This document shows, piece by piece, positions 41,301-49,448 of a DNA stretch of 64,000 nucleotides. Positions within the stretch are counted from its first letter, which is position 1. Every line of letters starts with the position of its first letter. Source of the stretch: Streptomyces sp. DSM 15324 (GTDB taxonomy: Bacteria > Actinomycetota > Actinomycetes > Streptomycetales > Streptomycetaceae); the NCBI RefSeq assembly GCF_001514285.1, contig NZ_KQ949024.1, positions 894,446 through 958,445 of the forward strand, given 5' to 3'. Both the position numbers and the translations under genes were made by a program. A model generated the notes under the pieces. That model saw nothing but the letters and a program-made list of their open reading frames with translations. It made no database searches and was not told the origin of the DNA.

Positions 41301-43315
41301 ATCACTGGGCGGCCGTCGAGGACGCGGGCCGGCTGCGCGACGCGCTCGGCACCGCGCTCCCGGTCGGCGTCCCGGAAGCCTTCACCGAACCGGTGAAGGA
41401 CCCGCTCGGCGACCTCCTCGCCCGCCACGCCCGCACCCACGGCCCGTTCACCTCGGCCGCCGCCGCCTCCCGTTTCGGCCTGGGGGTCGCGGTCACCGAG
41501 GGTGCCCTGCAACGGCTCGCGGCGAGCGGACGCGTCGTCCAGGGCGAGTTCCATCCGGCGGGCATCGGCCAGGAGTGGTGCGACGCGACCGTCCTGCGCA
41601 GACTGCGCCGCCGCTCGCTGGCCGCCCTGCGGCAGGAACTGGAACCGGTCGCTCCACCGGCGCTGGCCCAGTTCCTGCCCCAGTGGCAGCACATCGGCAA
41701 GGGCCACTCCCTGCGCGGCGTCGACGGCCTGCTGCGCGCGGTGGAGCAGCTCCAGGGCGCCTCGGTGCCCGCCTCCGCCCTGGAGAAGCTCGTCCTGCCC
41801 TCCCGGGTGCGGGACTACACCCCCGCCCTGCTCGACGAGCTCACCGCCGCCGGGGAGGTCGTCTGGGCGGGAGCGGGCGCGCTCCCCGGCAAGGACGGCT
41901 GGATCTCCCTGTACCTGGCGGACGCCGCCCCGCTGCTGCTGCCCCCACCCCACCCGCTGGAGCCGACCGCCCTGCACCAGTCCGTCCTCGACGCGCTGTC
42001 CGGGGGCTACGGGCTGTTCTTCCGCCAGATCGCCGACCAGGTGCGCGCCACCACCCATCCCGACGCCACGGACCCCCAACTCGCCGACGCCGTCTGGGAC
42101 CTGGCCTGGTCGGGCCGGCTCACCAACGACACGCTGGCGCCGATGCGCTCCCTGCTGGGCTCGGGCCGCACGGCGGGCTCCACCGCCCACCGTGCCAAGC
42201 GCGCGGTCCCCCGGGGCCGCTACGGCTCCCTGACGGCCGCCGCCCGGCCCGCCTCCCGCGGCGGCCCGCCGACCGTCGCCGGCCGCTGGTCCCTCGTCCC
42301 GGCCCGGGAACCCGACCCCACCGTCCGGGCCCACGCCCTCGCCCGTGCGCTCCTCGACCGGCACGGCGTGGTGACCCGGGGAGCCGTCGCCGCGGAGGGC
42401 GTCGAGGGCGGCTTCTCGGCGACGTACCGCATCCTGTCCGCCTTCGAGGAGAGCGGCCAGGCCCGGCGCGGTTACGTCGTGGAGGGGCTCGGCGCGGCCC
42501 AGTTCGCCATGGACGGCGCCGTGGACCGGCTGCGCGCGGTGTCCAACGCCCGCGACCGGGGCGAGGCGGTGCAGGCCCCCGCCGACACCCGGCCGGGTCC
42601 TGCCCCGGGTGGCTTTCCCGGGCCGTTCACCGACCCCTTCCCGGACTCCTTCCCCGGAACGCCGTGGGACGACCCGCCGACCGGCCGTGCCACCGACCCG
42701 CTGACCGGCCCGTCCAGCAGCACGCCCACCGACGCACTTGCCGACGGCTCCCCCGAGGTCTTCCCGTCCCGTGCCGAGGACGCCCCCTGGGCCCCGTGGG
42801 ACCCCGCGGAACCCTCGCACCCCGGCGGGCACGCCTCCGCACCGGCCTTCGACTCCCGGGGCCCGGGCGGCCCCGCCCGGCAGTACCGCCGTACGGCATC
42901 CCGCGCCGACGACCCCGCCTCCCGCGCGGTCGTGCTCGCCGCCGCCGACCCGGCGAACGCGTACGGTGCCGCCCTGCCCTGGCCGGAGCCACCGACGGGT
43001 GCGGGACACAAGCCGGGCCGCAAGGCGGGCTCCCTGGTGGTGCTCGTCGAGGGTGAGCTCACGCTCTACATGGAGCGCGGCGGCAAGACCGTGCTGGCCT
43101 GGCCCTCCCTGCCGGACGCCGAGGGCGGTCCCACCGACGACCCCCGCCTGCGGGCCGCGGCGGAGTCCCTCGCCCAGGCCGCCCGCGCAGGCTCCCTCGG
43201 CACGGTCACGGTGGAGCGGATCAACGGCGTCTCGGCCCTGACGTCCCCCGTGGGCGCCCTGCTGGAAGGAGCGGGCTTCGTGGCGACCCCCCGCGGGCTG
43301 CGGCTGCGCGCATGA
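38318..43315 (+). CDS. lhr: Lhr-type ATP-dependent DNA/RNA helicase
   Basis: 1665 residues, the long Lhr form. RecA-like domain 1 has Walker A 'VVAPTGSGKT' near residue 50, 'VLYVSPLKALAVDVERNL', the DEAD-type box 'VILDEVHAVAGTK' and 'IGLSATVRP'; domain 2 has 'VATSSLELGIDMGAVDLVVQ' and 'LQRVGRAGHQ'. A winged-helix/beta-barrel core and the long C-terminal part (from about 900) follow, with a Pro/Ser/Asp-rich insert at about 1425-1560. Lhr is a 3'-to-5' translocase tied to DNA repair in mycobacteria. The ATG at 38318 is favoured by a damage-type promoter at leaderless spacing and an AGGATGG element. The DNA glycosylase gene nei follows 39 nt later. Confidence 0.93.
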   Translation: MVSSAHRALDGFSPATRGWFTGAFSAPTAAQAGAWQAIAAGSDVLVVAPTGSGKTLAAFLAALDQLTSTPPPADPKKRCRVLYVSPLKALAVDVERNLRSPLTGIRQESVRLGLPEPEVTVGIRSGDTPPAERRALTTRPPDILITTPESLFLMLTSATREALTGIDTVILDEVHAVAGTKRGAHLALSLERLDELLPRPARRIGLSATVRPVDEVARYLSPQRKVEIVQPASGKEFDLSVVVPVEDLGELGGSPVADGSEGAERPSIWPHVEERITDLIQAHHSTIVFANSRRLAERLCNRLNEIAYERATGRPLDEDHAPAELMGGSGAAQGAAPVIARAHHGSVSKEQRALVEEDLKAGRLPAVVATSSLELGIDMGAVDLVVQVESPPSVASGLQRVGRAGHQVGAVSTGVVFPKYRGDLVQAAVVTERMRTGSIESLKVPANPLDVLAQQLVAMTALDTWQVDDLLATVRRAAPFASLPESAFTATLDMLAGRYPSDAFAELRPRVVWDRVAGTVTGRPGAQRLAVTSGGTIPDRGLFGVFLAGADPKKGGGRVGELDEEMVYESRLGDVFTLGTSSWRIEDITRDRVLVSPAPGVPGRLPFWKGDQLGRPLELGRAVGAFLREVGSLPKDDARLRLLTAGLDAWAADNVLSYLDEQREACGHVPDDRTIVVERFRDELGDWRVVVHSPFGAQVHAPWALALGAKVSERYGMDAQVMHADDGIVLRLPDADLMGLDLLDQEPRKAGTEYDAEQAPVGAADVVFDKGEVDRIVTDQVGGSALFASRFRECAARALLLPRRNPGKRTPLWQQRQRAAQLLQVASEFGSFPIVLEAVRECLQDVFDVPGLTELMGDLESRKVRLVEVTTPEPSPFARSLLFGYVAQFLYEGDSPLAERRAAALSLDSRLLAELLGQAELRELLDAEVLAELEQELQWLTEDRRAKDPEGVADLLRLLGPLTDAELALRGAEPQWAQELAAARRAIRVRIAGTDHWAAVEDAGRLRDALGTALPVGVPEAFTEPVKDPLGDLLARHARTHGPFTSAAAASRFGLGVAVTEGALQRLAASGRVVQGEFHPAGIGQEWCDATVLRRLRRRSLAALRQELEPVAPPALAQFLPQWQHIGKGHSLRGVDGLLRAVEQLQGASVPASALEKLVLPSRVRDYTPALLDELTAAGEVVWAGAGALPGKDGWISLYLADAAPLLLPPPHPLEPTALHQSVLDALSGGYGLFFRQIADQVRATTHPDATDPQLADAVWDLAWSGRLTNDTLAPMRSLLGSGRTAGSTAHRAKRAVPRGRYGSLTAAARPASRGGPPTVAGRWSLVPAREPDPTVRAHALARALLDRHGVVTRGAVAAEGVEGGFSATYRILSAFEESGQARRGYVVEGLGAAQFAMDGAVDRLRAVSNARDRGEAVQAPADTRPGPAPGGFPGPFTDPFPDSFPGTPWDDPPTGRATDPLTGPSSSTPTDALADGSPEVFPSRAEDAPWAPWDPAEPSHPGGHASAPAFDSRGPGGPARQYRRTASRADDPASRAVVLAAADPANAYGAALPWPEPPTGAGHKPGRKAGSLVVLVEGELTLYMERGGKTVLAWPSLPDAEGGPTDDPRLRAAAESLAQAARAGSLGTVTVERINGVSALTSPVGALLEGAGFVATPRGLRLRA

Positions 43316-43354
43316 CCTCACCGCCGCAGGGCCCCGCCGTGCCACCCTTGACCC

Positions 43355-44200
43355 ATGCCCGAAGGTGACACGGTCTGGCAGACGGCGAAGCGGCTGCACG
43401 ACGCTCTCGCGGGCAAGGTGCTGACCGCGAGCGACTTCCGGGTGCCGAAGTACGCCACGCTCGACCTGAGCGGCCGGCAGGTGCTGGGCACCGTTCCGCG
43501 CGGCAAGCACCTGCTCACCCGCGTCGAGGGCGGACTGACCCTGCACACGCATCTGCGCATGGAGGGCGCCTGGCGGGTCTACGGCGACGGCGAGCGCTGG
43601 AAGGGCGGTCCGGCCCACCAGATCCGGGTGGTCCTCGGCGCCGACGACCGCACGGCGGTCGGCTACCGGCTCCAGGTCATGGAGTTGCTGCGCACCACCG
43701 AGGAGGACCGCGTGGTCGGCCACCTCGGCCCCGACCTCCTCGGCCCCGACTGGAACCCCGGCCTCGCGCTCACGAACCTCCGCGCCGACCCCGAGCGTCC
43801 CCTGGGCGAGGCGCTCCTCGACCAGCGCAATCTCGCCGGCATCGGCAACGTCTACAAGAGCGAGCTCTGTTTCCTGCTCGGCGTCACCCCCTGGCTACCC
43901 GTCGGCGCGCTCCCCGCGGACCGGGCCGCGCATCTGCCGGATCTCGCCCGGCGGCTGCTGGAGGCGAACCGCGACCGGGTGGTCCGCCGGACGACCGGCC
44001 TGCCCCACCAGGACCTCTTCGTCTACGGGCGGGCGCCCCGCCCCTGCCTGCGCTGCGGCACCTCGATCCGGGTCGCCGACCAGGGCGACGGGTCCCAGGA
44101 GCGGCCCACCTACTGGTGCCCGACCTGCCAGCGGGGTCCGGCACCGGCACCTGGCTCCCCGCAGCGCTGGCGGGAGCGCTATCGCCGTACGCCCGGCTGA
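43355..44200 (+). CDS. nei: Fpg/Nei-family DNA glycosylase (endonuclease VIII-like)
   Basis: 281 residues. The N-terminus 'MPEGDTVW' supplies the catalytic proline and glutamate after Met removal; the H2TH region is 'DQRNLAGIGNVYKSEL', and the C-terminal zinc finger has 'CLRCGTSIRV' and 'YWCPTCQ'. It excises oxidised bases and nicks the abasic site. Adjacent lhr-nei is conserved in actinobacteria and implies joint action in repair, perhaps under the lhr promoter. No ribosome binding site is obvious before the ATG. Confidence 0.93.
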   Translation: MPEGDTVWQTAKRLHDALAGKVLTASDFRVPKYATLDLSGRQVLGTVPRGKHLLTRVEGGLTLHTHLRMEGAWRVYGDGERWKGGPAHQIRVVLGADDRTAVGYRLQVMELLRTTEEDRVVGHLGPDLLGPDWNPGLALTNLRADPERPLGEALLDQRNLAGIGNVYKSELCFLLGVTPWLPVGALPADRAAHLPDLARRLLEANRDRVVRRTTGLPHQDLFVYGRAPRPCLRCGTSIRVADQGDGSQERPTYWCPTCQRGPAPAPGSPQRWRERYRRTPG

Positions 44201-44233
44201 CCGCCGTACGCGCACGGAACCTTGCCCAGCCAA

Positions 44234-44263
44234 TTGACGCCCCGTCAGAAACACTCGTACCGT
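44234..44263 (+). promoter_or_regulatory. Leaderless-type promoter of the SDR gene
   Basis: TTGACG, 18 nt, TACCGT; the ATG begins 6 nt after the -10. No ribosome binding site is visible, which agrees with leaderless translation. Confidence 0.55.
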
Positions 44264-44269
44264 CCCCTC

Positions 44270-45034
44270 ATGGGCGTGAAGGCGTACGACCTCACCGGAC
44301 GCACCGCGTTCGTCACGGGCGCCGCGAGCGGGATCGGCCGGGCCTGTGCCGTGCTGCTCGCCGAGGCCGGGGCTCTCGTGCACGGCGCGGACCTCGACGC
44401 GCAGGGCCTGCACGAGACGGCGACGCTGATCAAGGACCGGGGCGGCACCGCCCGTACGCACCGACTGGACGTCACCGACCACGCCCAGGTCCGCCGGGCC
44501 GTGGAGTCCTGCGAGCGGCTGGACGTGATGGCCGCGGTCGCCGGGATCATGCACAGCAGCCCCGTCCTGGAGACCCGCGACGAGGACCTCGACCGGGTGC
44601 TGGACGTCAACTTCAAGGGCGTGCTGTACGCCTGCCAGGAGGCCGCCCGGCTGATGCTCGCCCAGGGCGGAGGCGGCAGCATCGTCACCATGGCCTCCGG
44701 TGCCGTGGACACCGGAGGGCCGGGACTGCTCTGCTACGGCGCCGCCAAGGCAGCCGTGGTCCAGCTGACGAAGACCCTGGCGACCGAGGTCGGCCGGCAC
44801 GGCATCCGTGTCAACGCGGTGGCCCCCGGATGGATCCGCACGCCCATGACCGATCGCCACGACCCCGGCGCACAGGCGCGCACCGAGGCGCTCATGGCCC
44901 GTATGTCACCTCTGGGACGCGTCGGCGCGCCGGAGGACATCGCCCATGCGGTCCTCCATCTGGCCTCGGACGCGTCCGGCTTCACCACGGGCCAGATCCT
45001 CCGCCCGAACGGCGGCGTGGCCATGCCCTGGTAG
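44270..45034 (+). CDS. Short-chain dehydrogenase/reductase
   Basis: 254 residues, a classical SDR. 'FVTGAASGIGRACA' is the cofactor-binding TGxxxGxG; 'AAVAGIM' stands for NNAG; the catalytic Ser lies in 'SIVTMASGAV', and Tyr and Lys in 'CYGAAKAAVVQ' (Y-x-x-x-K). 'GADLDAQG' with the Asp at the end of the second strand suggests NAD(H) preference. The substrate is unknown. The ATG at 44270 fits a promoter 6 nt upstream. It ends 3 nt from the convergent membrane protein gene. Confidence 0.9.
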   Translation: MGVKAYDLTGRTAFVTGAASGIGRACAVLLAEAGALVHGADLDAQGLHETATLIKDRGGTARTHRLDVTDHAQVRRAVESCERLDVMAAVAGIMHSSPVLETRDEDLDRVLDVNFKGVLYACQEAARLMLAQGGGGSIVTMASGAVDTGGPGLLCYGAAKAAVVQLTKTLATEVGRHGIRVNAVAPGWIRTPMTDRHDPGAQARTEALMARMSPLGRVGAPEDIAHAVLHLASDASGFTTGQILRPNGGVAMPW

Positions 45035-45037
45035 TCC

Positions 45038-45319
45038 TCAGCCGGGTTCGTCGGCGGACCCGGCGCCCGGCGCCTCTGCCTGGGGGGCGGTCGGCCCGGG
45101 CCCGCGCCAGGCGGCCCGCCACCGCCCCGCCGCGACCGCTCCCGCGGCCCGGCCCTTGGCCACGCAGTGCACCGGCAGCAGGCTCAGCCCCCAACCGCCG
45201 GCCGCGACCGTCCCCTCCAGCGCACCGGCGCCCGGTGCCACGGCGAGCCTGACCACGGCCCACCACCACAGGGCACCGAGCCCGAGCATCACCCCCCGGC
45301 GCACTATGCGGTCCGCCAC
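45038..45319 (-). CDS. Small hydrophobic protein of unknown function
   Basis: 93 residues with one or two hydrophobic stretches ('VMLGLGALWWWAVVRLAVA', 'GGWGLSLLPVHCVAKG') and an alanine/proline-rich tail. The GTG at 45319 follows GGGAGGGCC. It lies 17 nt after the dpsB stop on the same strand and may be cotranscribed. I recognise no family. Confidence 0.55.
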   Translation of the reverse strand: MADRIVRRGVMLGLGALWWWAVVRLAVAPGAGALEGTVAAGGWGLSLLPVHCVAKGRAAGAVAAGRWRAAWRGPGPTAPQAEAPGAGSADEPG

Positions 45320-45336
45320 GGCCCTCCCGCCCGGGA

Positions 45337-45807
45337 TCAGACGTTCTCCGCCTGGAACATCCAGTGGTGCTTTTCGAGATCCGCCGTGATGCCGATGAAG
45401 ATGTCCTGGCTGACGGGGTCCGGGCGCTCGGTGGCCGCGACGCGCTCCCGCATCCGGGTGATGGCCGCGCCCAGCGCGGACACCAGCGCGCCCACCGCGT
45501 CGGCGTCCTTGATCCAGCCCTCCGGCAGCGAGCCGAGTCCGCTGCCACCCGCGACCGTCGCCGCCCGGCCGTCCGGCGAGACGCCGAGCGCGGACGCCCG
45601 CTCCGCCACGGTGTCGGAGTGGGCCCGGGCGACGGCCACGACCTCGTCGAGCTGGAGGTGGATGGACCGGAACCTGGACCCGACGACGTTCCAGTGGACC
45701 TGCTTGGCGAGCAGCGACAGATCGATCAGGTCGACGAGTGCGCCCTGGAGCGCCTCGCCGACGGTCTTCAGGTCGGCGTCGGACAGGGGGCTCTTCACGA
45801 CGTACAT
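45337..45807 (-). CDS. dpsB: Dps-family ferritin-like DNA-binding/iron-storage protein
   Basis: 156 residues. The Dps signature and ferroxidase ligands are seen in 'LLAKQVHWNVVGSRFRSIHL', 'LDEVVAVARAHSDTVAERA' (H, D and E residues), with the closing helix 'DIFIGITADLEKHHWMFQAE'. It forms dodecamers that store iron and protect or compact DNA. S. coelicolor encodes DpsB at this position (SCO5756 as I recall). The ATG at 45807 is preceded by GGAGGTAGGG. A sigma-B-like promoter candidate lies 50 nt upstream. Confidence 0.9.
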   Translation of the reverse strand: MYVVKSPLSDADLKTVGEALQGALVDLIDLSLLAKQVHWNVVGSRFRSIHLQLDEVVAVARAHSDTVAERASALGVSPDGRAATVAGGSGLGSLPEGWIKDADAVGALVSALGAAITRMRERVAATERPDPVSQDIFIGITADLEKHHWMFQAENV

Positions 45808-45856
45808 CCCTACCTCCGGTGTGTGGCGGCCGTCGTGCCTCTTCACCATGACCGCA

Positions 45857-45881
45857 GTACCCCGGATGGGCAAACCGACGC
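45857..45881 (-). promoter_or_regulatory. Sigma-B-like promoter candidate of dpsB
   Basis: Minus-strand GCGT, 15 nt, GGGTAC, which fits the GNNT-N14-16-GGGTAY consensus of Streptomyces sigma-B. The -35 consensus is loose, so chance occurrence is possible. Confidence 0.35.
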
Positions 45882-45987
45882 GGAGAACGCGGAAGGCCCC
45901 GCCCGCGCTCCTCCGGACCTGCCCGGAGAAGCCCCGGCCGGGACCTCACACCCGCACGTCGGCGCTCGCACGCCCACGCGGATGAAC

Positions 45988-46368
45988 CTATGCGGCGACC
46001 ACGTCCACCGCCTCGGCGGGTGCCTTGATGGTCACCCGCTCCGGTGGCACACCGGTCACCGACACGGAACCCAGCATCGGACGGACCGACGTGGGCACAG
46101 GCTCGCTGGGGGTGGCCGCAGCAGACTGGGCCAGCTCGGCGAGGGCGAGCTCGTCGCTCACTTCCCGCATGAGCTCGGACATCCGTACGTCCAACGCGTC
46201 GCAGATGGCGGAGAGCAGCTCGGAGGAAGCCTCCTTCTGCCCCCGCTCCACCTCGGAGAGATAGCCGAGTGAGACTCGGGCGGACGAGGAGACTTCGCGC
46301 AGAGTACGGCCCTGGCGCTGGCGCTGCCGACGCAGCACGTCACCCAGCAGGCGACGGAGCAGAATCAT
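45988..46368 (-). CDS. clgR: ClgR-type XRE regulator of Clp protease genes
   Basis: 126 residues. The helix-turn-helix '[20 protein letters not shown]' lies near residues 22-41 and '[10 protein letters not shown]' follows. In Streptomyces and mycobacteria ClgR activates clpP operons, lon and other proteostasis genes. The protein ends in 'DVVAA'; a C-terminal Ala-Ala is the ssrA-like tag by which ClgR is itself degraded by ClpP, so the regulator is self-limiting. The ATG at 46368 follows GGAGGGAGCC. The position beside cinA and pgsA is conserved. Confidence 0.92.
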   Translation of the reverse strand: MILLRRLLGDVLRRQRQRQGRTLREVSSSARVSLGYLSEVERGQKEASSELLSAICDALDVRMSELMREVSDELALAELAQSAAATPSEPVPTSVRPMLGSVSVTGVPPERVTIKAPAEAVDVVAA

Positions 46369-46477
46369 CGGTGGCTCCCTCCTCGGACCGCGTAGCCGCA
46401 TCCTTCACGCCCCACCGTACCGCCTTGCGCTGCGGCCGTGCGGGGAGCGATGTCGTGTTCACTCAGGGCTGCAAACA

Positions 46478-47023
46478 TCAAAACCCCCCGTTCTGTTCCG
46501 TATCCTGTGCCCGCTCATTCCCGGTGAGTTCGCCCGCAAGTTCTGTCAGAAGCAGTACGAGCACGCTCCGTACACTCTCTCTACGAATTTCCTCGCGGTC
46601 GCCGTTCAACCGCAGGGCCTCCACTTTTCCGCCAGAGGCGGAACCGGCTCCCGGCCGCCGTGGGCCGTCGACGGCCACGAAGACCGTCCCGACGGGTCGG
46701 CCGTCCTGCGGTTCGGGGCCGGCGACCCCGGTGGTCGCGATGCCCCAGTCGGCGCCCAGCGCTTTGCGCACGCCGGCGGCCATCTGGGCCGCGACCTGCG
46801 GATCCACCGCTCCGTTGGCGGCCAGCAGGTCGCCGTCCACGCCGAGCAGATCCCGCTTCAGTTCGGTCGCGTAGGCCGTGACCGAGCCGCGGAAGACCTT
46901 GGACGCCCCGGGCACGGAGGTGATCTCCGCCGCGACCAGGCCACCGGTCAGCGACTCGGCGACAGCGAGCGTCCCGCCCTTCACCGTGAGTAGTCGCACC
47001 AGATCGGTGGCCGTGGGATTCAC
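46478..47023 (-). CDS. cinA: CinA C-terminal domain protein (nicotinamide-nucleotide amidase type)
   Basis: 181 residues, only the C-terminal CinA domain: 'LTVKGGTLAVAESLTGGLVA', 'FRGSVTAYATELKRDLLGV' and 'WGIATTGVAGPEPQDGRPVG' are its hallmarks, with the catalytic serine in 'AESLTGG'. Such proteins deamidate NMN (PncC) in pyridine nucleotide recycling. Starts with GTG overlapping the pgsA stop (GTGA). Belongs to the rimO-pgsA-cinA coupled operon. Confidence 0.9.
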   Translation of the reverse strand: MNPTATDLVRLLTVKGGTLAVAESLTGGLVAAEITSVPGASKVFRGSVTAYATELKRDLLGVDGDLLAANGAVDPQVAAQMAAGVRKALGADWGIATTGVAGPEPQDGRPVGTVFVAVDGPRRPGAGSASGGKVEALRLNGDREEIRRESVRSVLVLLLTELAGELTGNERAQDTEQNGGF

Positions 47024-47865
47024 GCTTCCGTCTCCTCCGAGGCCGCCCGGCGCGCGGCGATTCCCTGGCGGCGCAGCACAATGGCCTGTCTTACGTAGTC
47101 GAGGCCGGTGACCACGGTCAGGACGACCGCCGCGGCCATCACCCACCACCGCAGAGTGGCCAGCCACCCCGTCAGCGCCAGGACGTACATACCGACGGCC
47201 ACGCCTTGGGTGAGCGTCTTGAGCTTGCCGCCGCGGCTCGCCGGGATCACTCCGTAGCGGATGACGAGGAAACGCAGGAGCGTGATCCCGAGTTCCCGGC
47301 CGAGGATCACGATCGTGACCCACCACGGCAGGTCGCCGAGCCCGGAGAGACAGATCAACGCCGCCCCCATGATCGCCTTGTCGGCGATGGGGTCGGCGAT
47401 CTTCCCGAAGTCGGTGACGAGGTTGTAGGTGCGCGCCAGGTGTCCGTCGAACAGGTCGGTGATCATGGCGATGGCGAAGGCGGCCCAGGCGAGCGAGCGC
47501 CACGCCGGGTCGTAGCCGCCGTCGGCCAGCATCAGCGCGACGAAGCCGGGCACCAGGATCAGCCGGAGCATCGTCAGCAGATTGGCGATGTTCCACACGC
47601 TCGCCTGGTTGACCGCGGCGGCGGCCAGCTTGCCGCCGCGCGGCGCCCTGCCGTCGGCGGAGGCGTCCGGTCCGGCATCGGGCCCGGCGGCTTCGCCCGC
47701 GGCGGTTCCGGGCCCCGCGGCAGCGGTCGGTTCGACGGCGTCGGGCGCCTCGACGGCGGACACGTCCGCCGCGGTGGCCCCCTTCGCCGGTTGGGCCAGG
47801 TTCGCCGGATTCGCCTGCTTCGCCGGCGAGGAGCCGCCCGCGGCCGATGCCGGGACACCCGTCAT
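47020..47865 (-). CDS. pgsA: CDP-diacylglycerol-glycerol-3-phosphate 3-phosphatidyltransferase
   Basis: 281 residues. An Ala/Pro-rich N-terminal extension of about 75 residues precedes the CDP-alcohol phosphotransferase domain. Its D-x2-D-G-x2-A-R-x8-G-x3-D-x3-D motif is complete, from 'DLFDGHLAR' to '[11 protein letters not shown]'. Five or six membrane helices follow. It makes phosphatidylglycerol phosphate in the cytoplasmic membrane. Overlaps rimO upstream and cinA downstream by 4 nt each, so translation is coupled. Confidence 0.9.
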   Translation of the reverse strand: MTGVPASAAGGSSPAKQANPANLAQPAKGATAADVSAVEAPDAVEPTAAAGPGTAAGEAAGPDAGPDASADGRAPRGGKLAAAAVNQASVWNIANLLTMLRLILVPGFVALMLADGGYDPAWRSLAWAAFAIAMITDLFDGHLARTYNLVTDFGKIADPIADKAIMGAALICLSGLGDLPWWVTIVILGRELGITLLRFLVIRYGVIPASRGGKLKTLTQGVAVGMYVLALTGWLATLRWWVMAAAVVLTVVTGLDYVRQAIVLRRQGIAARRAASEETEA

Positions 47866-49358
47866 CTGCCCGCCTCCTCACTACACCCGAAAGAGCCCTG
47901 CAGGGGTTCGGCCACGAGATCGACGCCCTCGGTGCCGATCACCTTCGCCTCGACCATACGGCCGACGGCCAGACCTTCGCCCGACGTGAGCAGCACCTGT
48001 CCGTCGGTCTCCGGCGCCTGGTGCGCCCCCCGGCCGTGCACGCCGTCCTCGTCCAGGGACTCCACGAGCACGTGGACGGTCTCGCCGACGCGCTCCTCGG
48101 CCCGCTGCGAGACGAGTTCCTCGGCGAGGCGGGAGACATGGGCGAGCCGCTCGGCGACGACGTCCTCGTCGAGCTTGTCGTCGTACGTCGCGGCCTCGGT
48201 GCCCTCCTCGTCGGAATACCCGAAGACACCGATGGCATCCAGCCGGGCGCCGTTCAGGAACCGCTCCAGCTCGGCCAGGTCGGCCTCGGACTCGCCGGGG
48301 AAGCCGACGATGAAGTTGGAGCGCACGCCCGCCTGGGGCGCCTTGCCGCGGATGGTGTCGAGCAGTTCCAGGAACCGGTCGGTGTCGCCGAAGCGGCGCA
48401 TCGCGCGCAGCACCCCGGGTGCGGAGTGCTGGAAGGACAGGTCGAAGTAGGGCGCGATCTTGGGCGTGGAGGTCAGCACGTCGATGAGACCGGGCCGCAT
48501 CTCGGCGGGCTGGAGGTAGCTGACCCGCACCCGCTCCAGGCCGTCGATCTCCGCGAGCTCGGGCAGCAGCGACTCCAGCAGCCGGATGTCGCCGAGGTCC
48601 TTGCCGTAGGAGGTGTTGTTCTCGGAGACCAGCATGATCTCCTTGACGCCCTGCTCGGCCAGCCACCGTGATTCGTTCAGCACGTCGCTCGGCCGGCGCG
48701 AGATGAAGGAGCCCCGGAAGGAGGGGATGGCGCAGAAGGTGCAGCGCCGGTCGCAGCCGGAGGCGAGCTTCACCGAGGCGACGGGGGCGCCGTCGAGGCG
48801 GCGGCGCAGGGGCGCACGCGGGCCGGACTGGGGCGCGACGCCCTCCGGAAGGTCCACCGGGGCGCCCTGTCCGGGCAGCTCCGCCGGGGCCGCGTGCCCG
48901 GGCAGCGCCACATCGGTCGCCGACTGCCGCTCGGCCGGGCTGATCGGCAGCAGCTTGCGCCGGTCGCGCGGGGTGTGGGAGGCGTGGATGCCGCCGTTCA
49001 GGATGGTCTGGAGGCGGTCGGAGATGTCCGCGTAGTCGTCGAAGCCGAGCACGCCGTCGGCTTCCGGGAGGGCCTCGGCGAGTTCCTTGCCGTACCGCTC
49101 GGCCATGCAGCCGACCGCCACGACGGCCTGGGTTCTGCCGTGGCCCTTGAGGTCGTTGGCCTCGAGGAGGGCGTCGACGGAGTCCTTCTTGGCGGCCTCG
49201 ACGAAGCCACAGGTGTTGACGACGGCGACGTCCGCGTCCTCGGCGTCCTCGACGAGCTGCCAGCCGTCCGCCTCCAAACGGCCTGCGAGCTCCTCCGAGT
49301 CCACCTCGTTACGGGCGCAGCCAAGGGTGACGAGTGCGACGGTACGGCGTTCAGGCAT
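47862..49358 (-). CDS. rimO: Ribosomal protein S12 methylthiotransferase
   Basis: 498 residues, paralogous to MiaB. UPF0004 cysteines are in '[13 protein letters not shown]', '[13 protein letters not shown]' and 'GCMAERYG', the radical-SAM CxxxCxxC in 'GCDRRCTFC', with the TRAM domain at the end. It methylthiolates an aspartate of S12. A Pro/Ala-rich insert of about 40 residues sits just before the radical-SAM motif, as in other actinobacteria. The ATG at 49358 lies 7 nt after the -10 of a RecA-NDp-like promoter. First gene of rimO-pgsA-cinA. Confidence 0.92.
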   Translation of the reverse strand: MPERRTVALVTLGCARNEVDSEELAGRLEADGWQLVEDAEDADVAVVNTCGFVEAAKKDSVDALLEANDLKGHGRTQAVVAVGCMAERYGKELAEALPEADGVLGFDDYADISDRLQTILNGGIHASHTPRDRRKLLPISPAERQSATDVALPGHAAPAELPGQGAPVDLPEGVAPQSGPRAPLRRRLDGAPVASVKLASGCDRRCTFCAIPSFRGSFISRRPSDVLNESRWLAEQGVKEIMLVSENNTSYGKDLGDIRLLESLLPELAEIDGLERVRVSYLQPAEMRPGLIDVLTSTPKIAPYFDLSFQHSAPGVLRAMRRFGDTDRFLELLDTIRGKAPQAGVRSNFIVGFPGESEADLAELERFLNGARLDAIGVFGYSDEEGTEAATYDDKLDEDVVAERLAHVSRLAEELVSQRAEERVGETVHVLVESLDEDGVHGRGAHQAPETDGQVLLTSGEGLAVGRMVEAKVIGTEGVDLVAEPLQGSFGCSEEAGR

Positions 49359-49365
49359 GGGCTCA

Positions 49366-49388
49366 AGACTACTTTGTCCCACCGACAG
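49366..49388 (-). promoter_or_regulatory. RecA-NDp-like promoter of rimO
   Basis: Minus-strand CTGTCGGTG, 8 nt, TAGTCT, with the rimO ATG 7 nt further: one mismatch in the first base of the -35 element. It would give a leaderless mRNA. Confidence 0.5.
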
Positions 49389-49448
49389 CGAACGTCGACG
49401 GGGTTGGCGATCTTGGCCGACCCCGTCGACGCACGGATCTCGGGTGCC

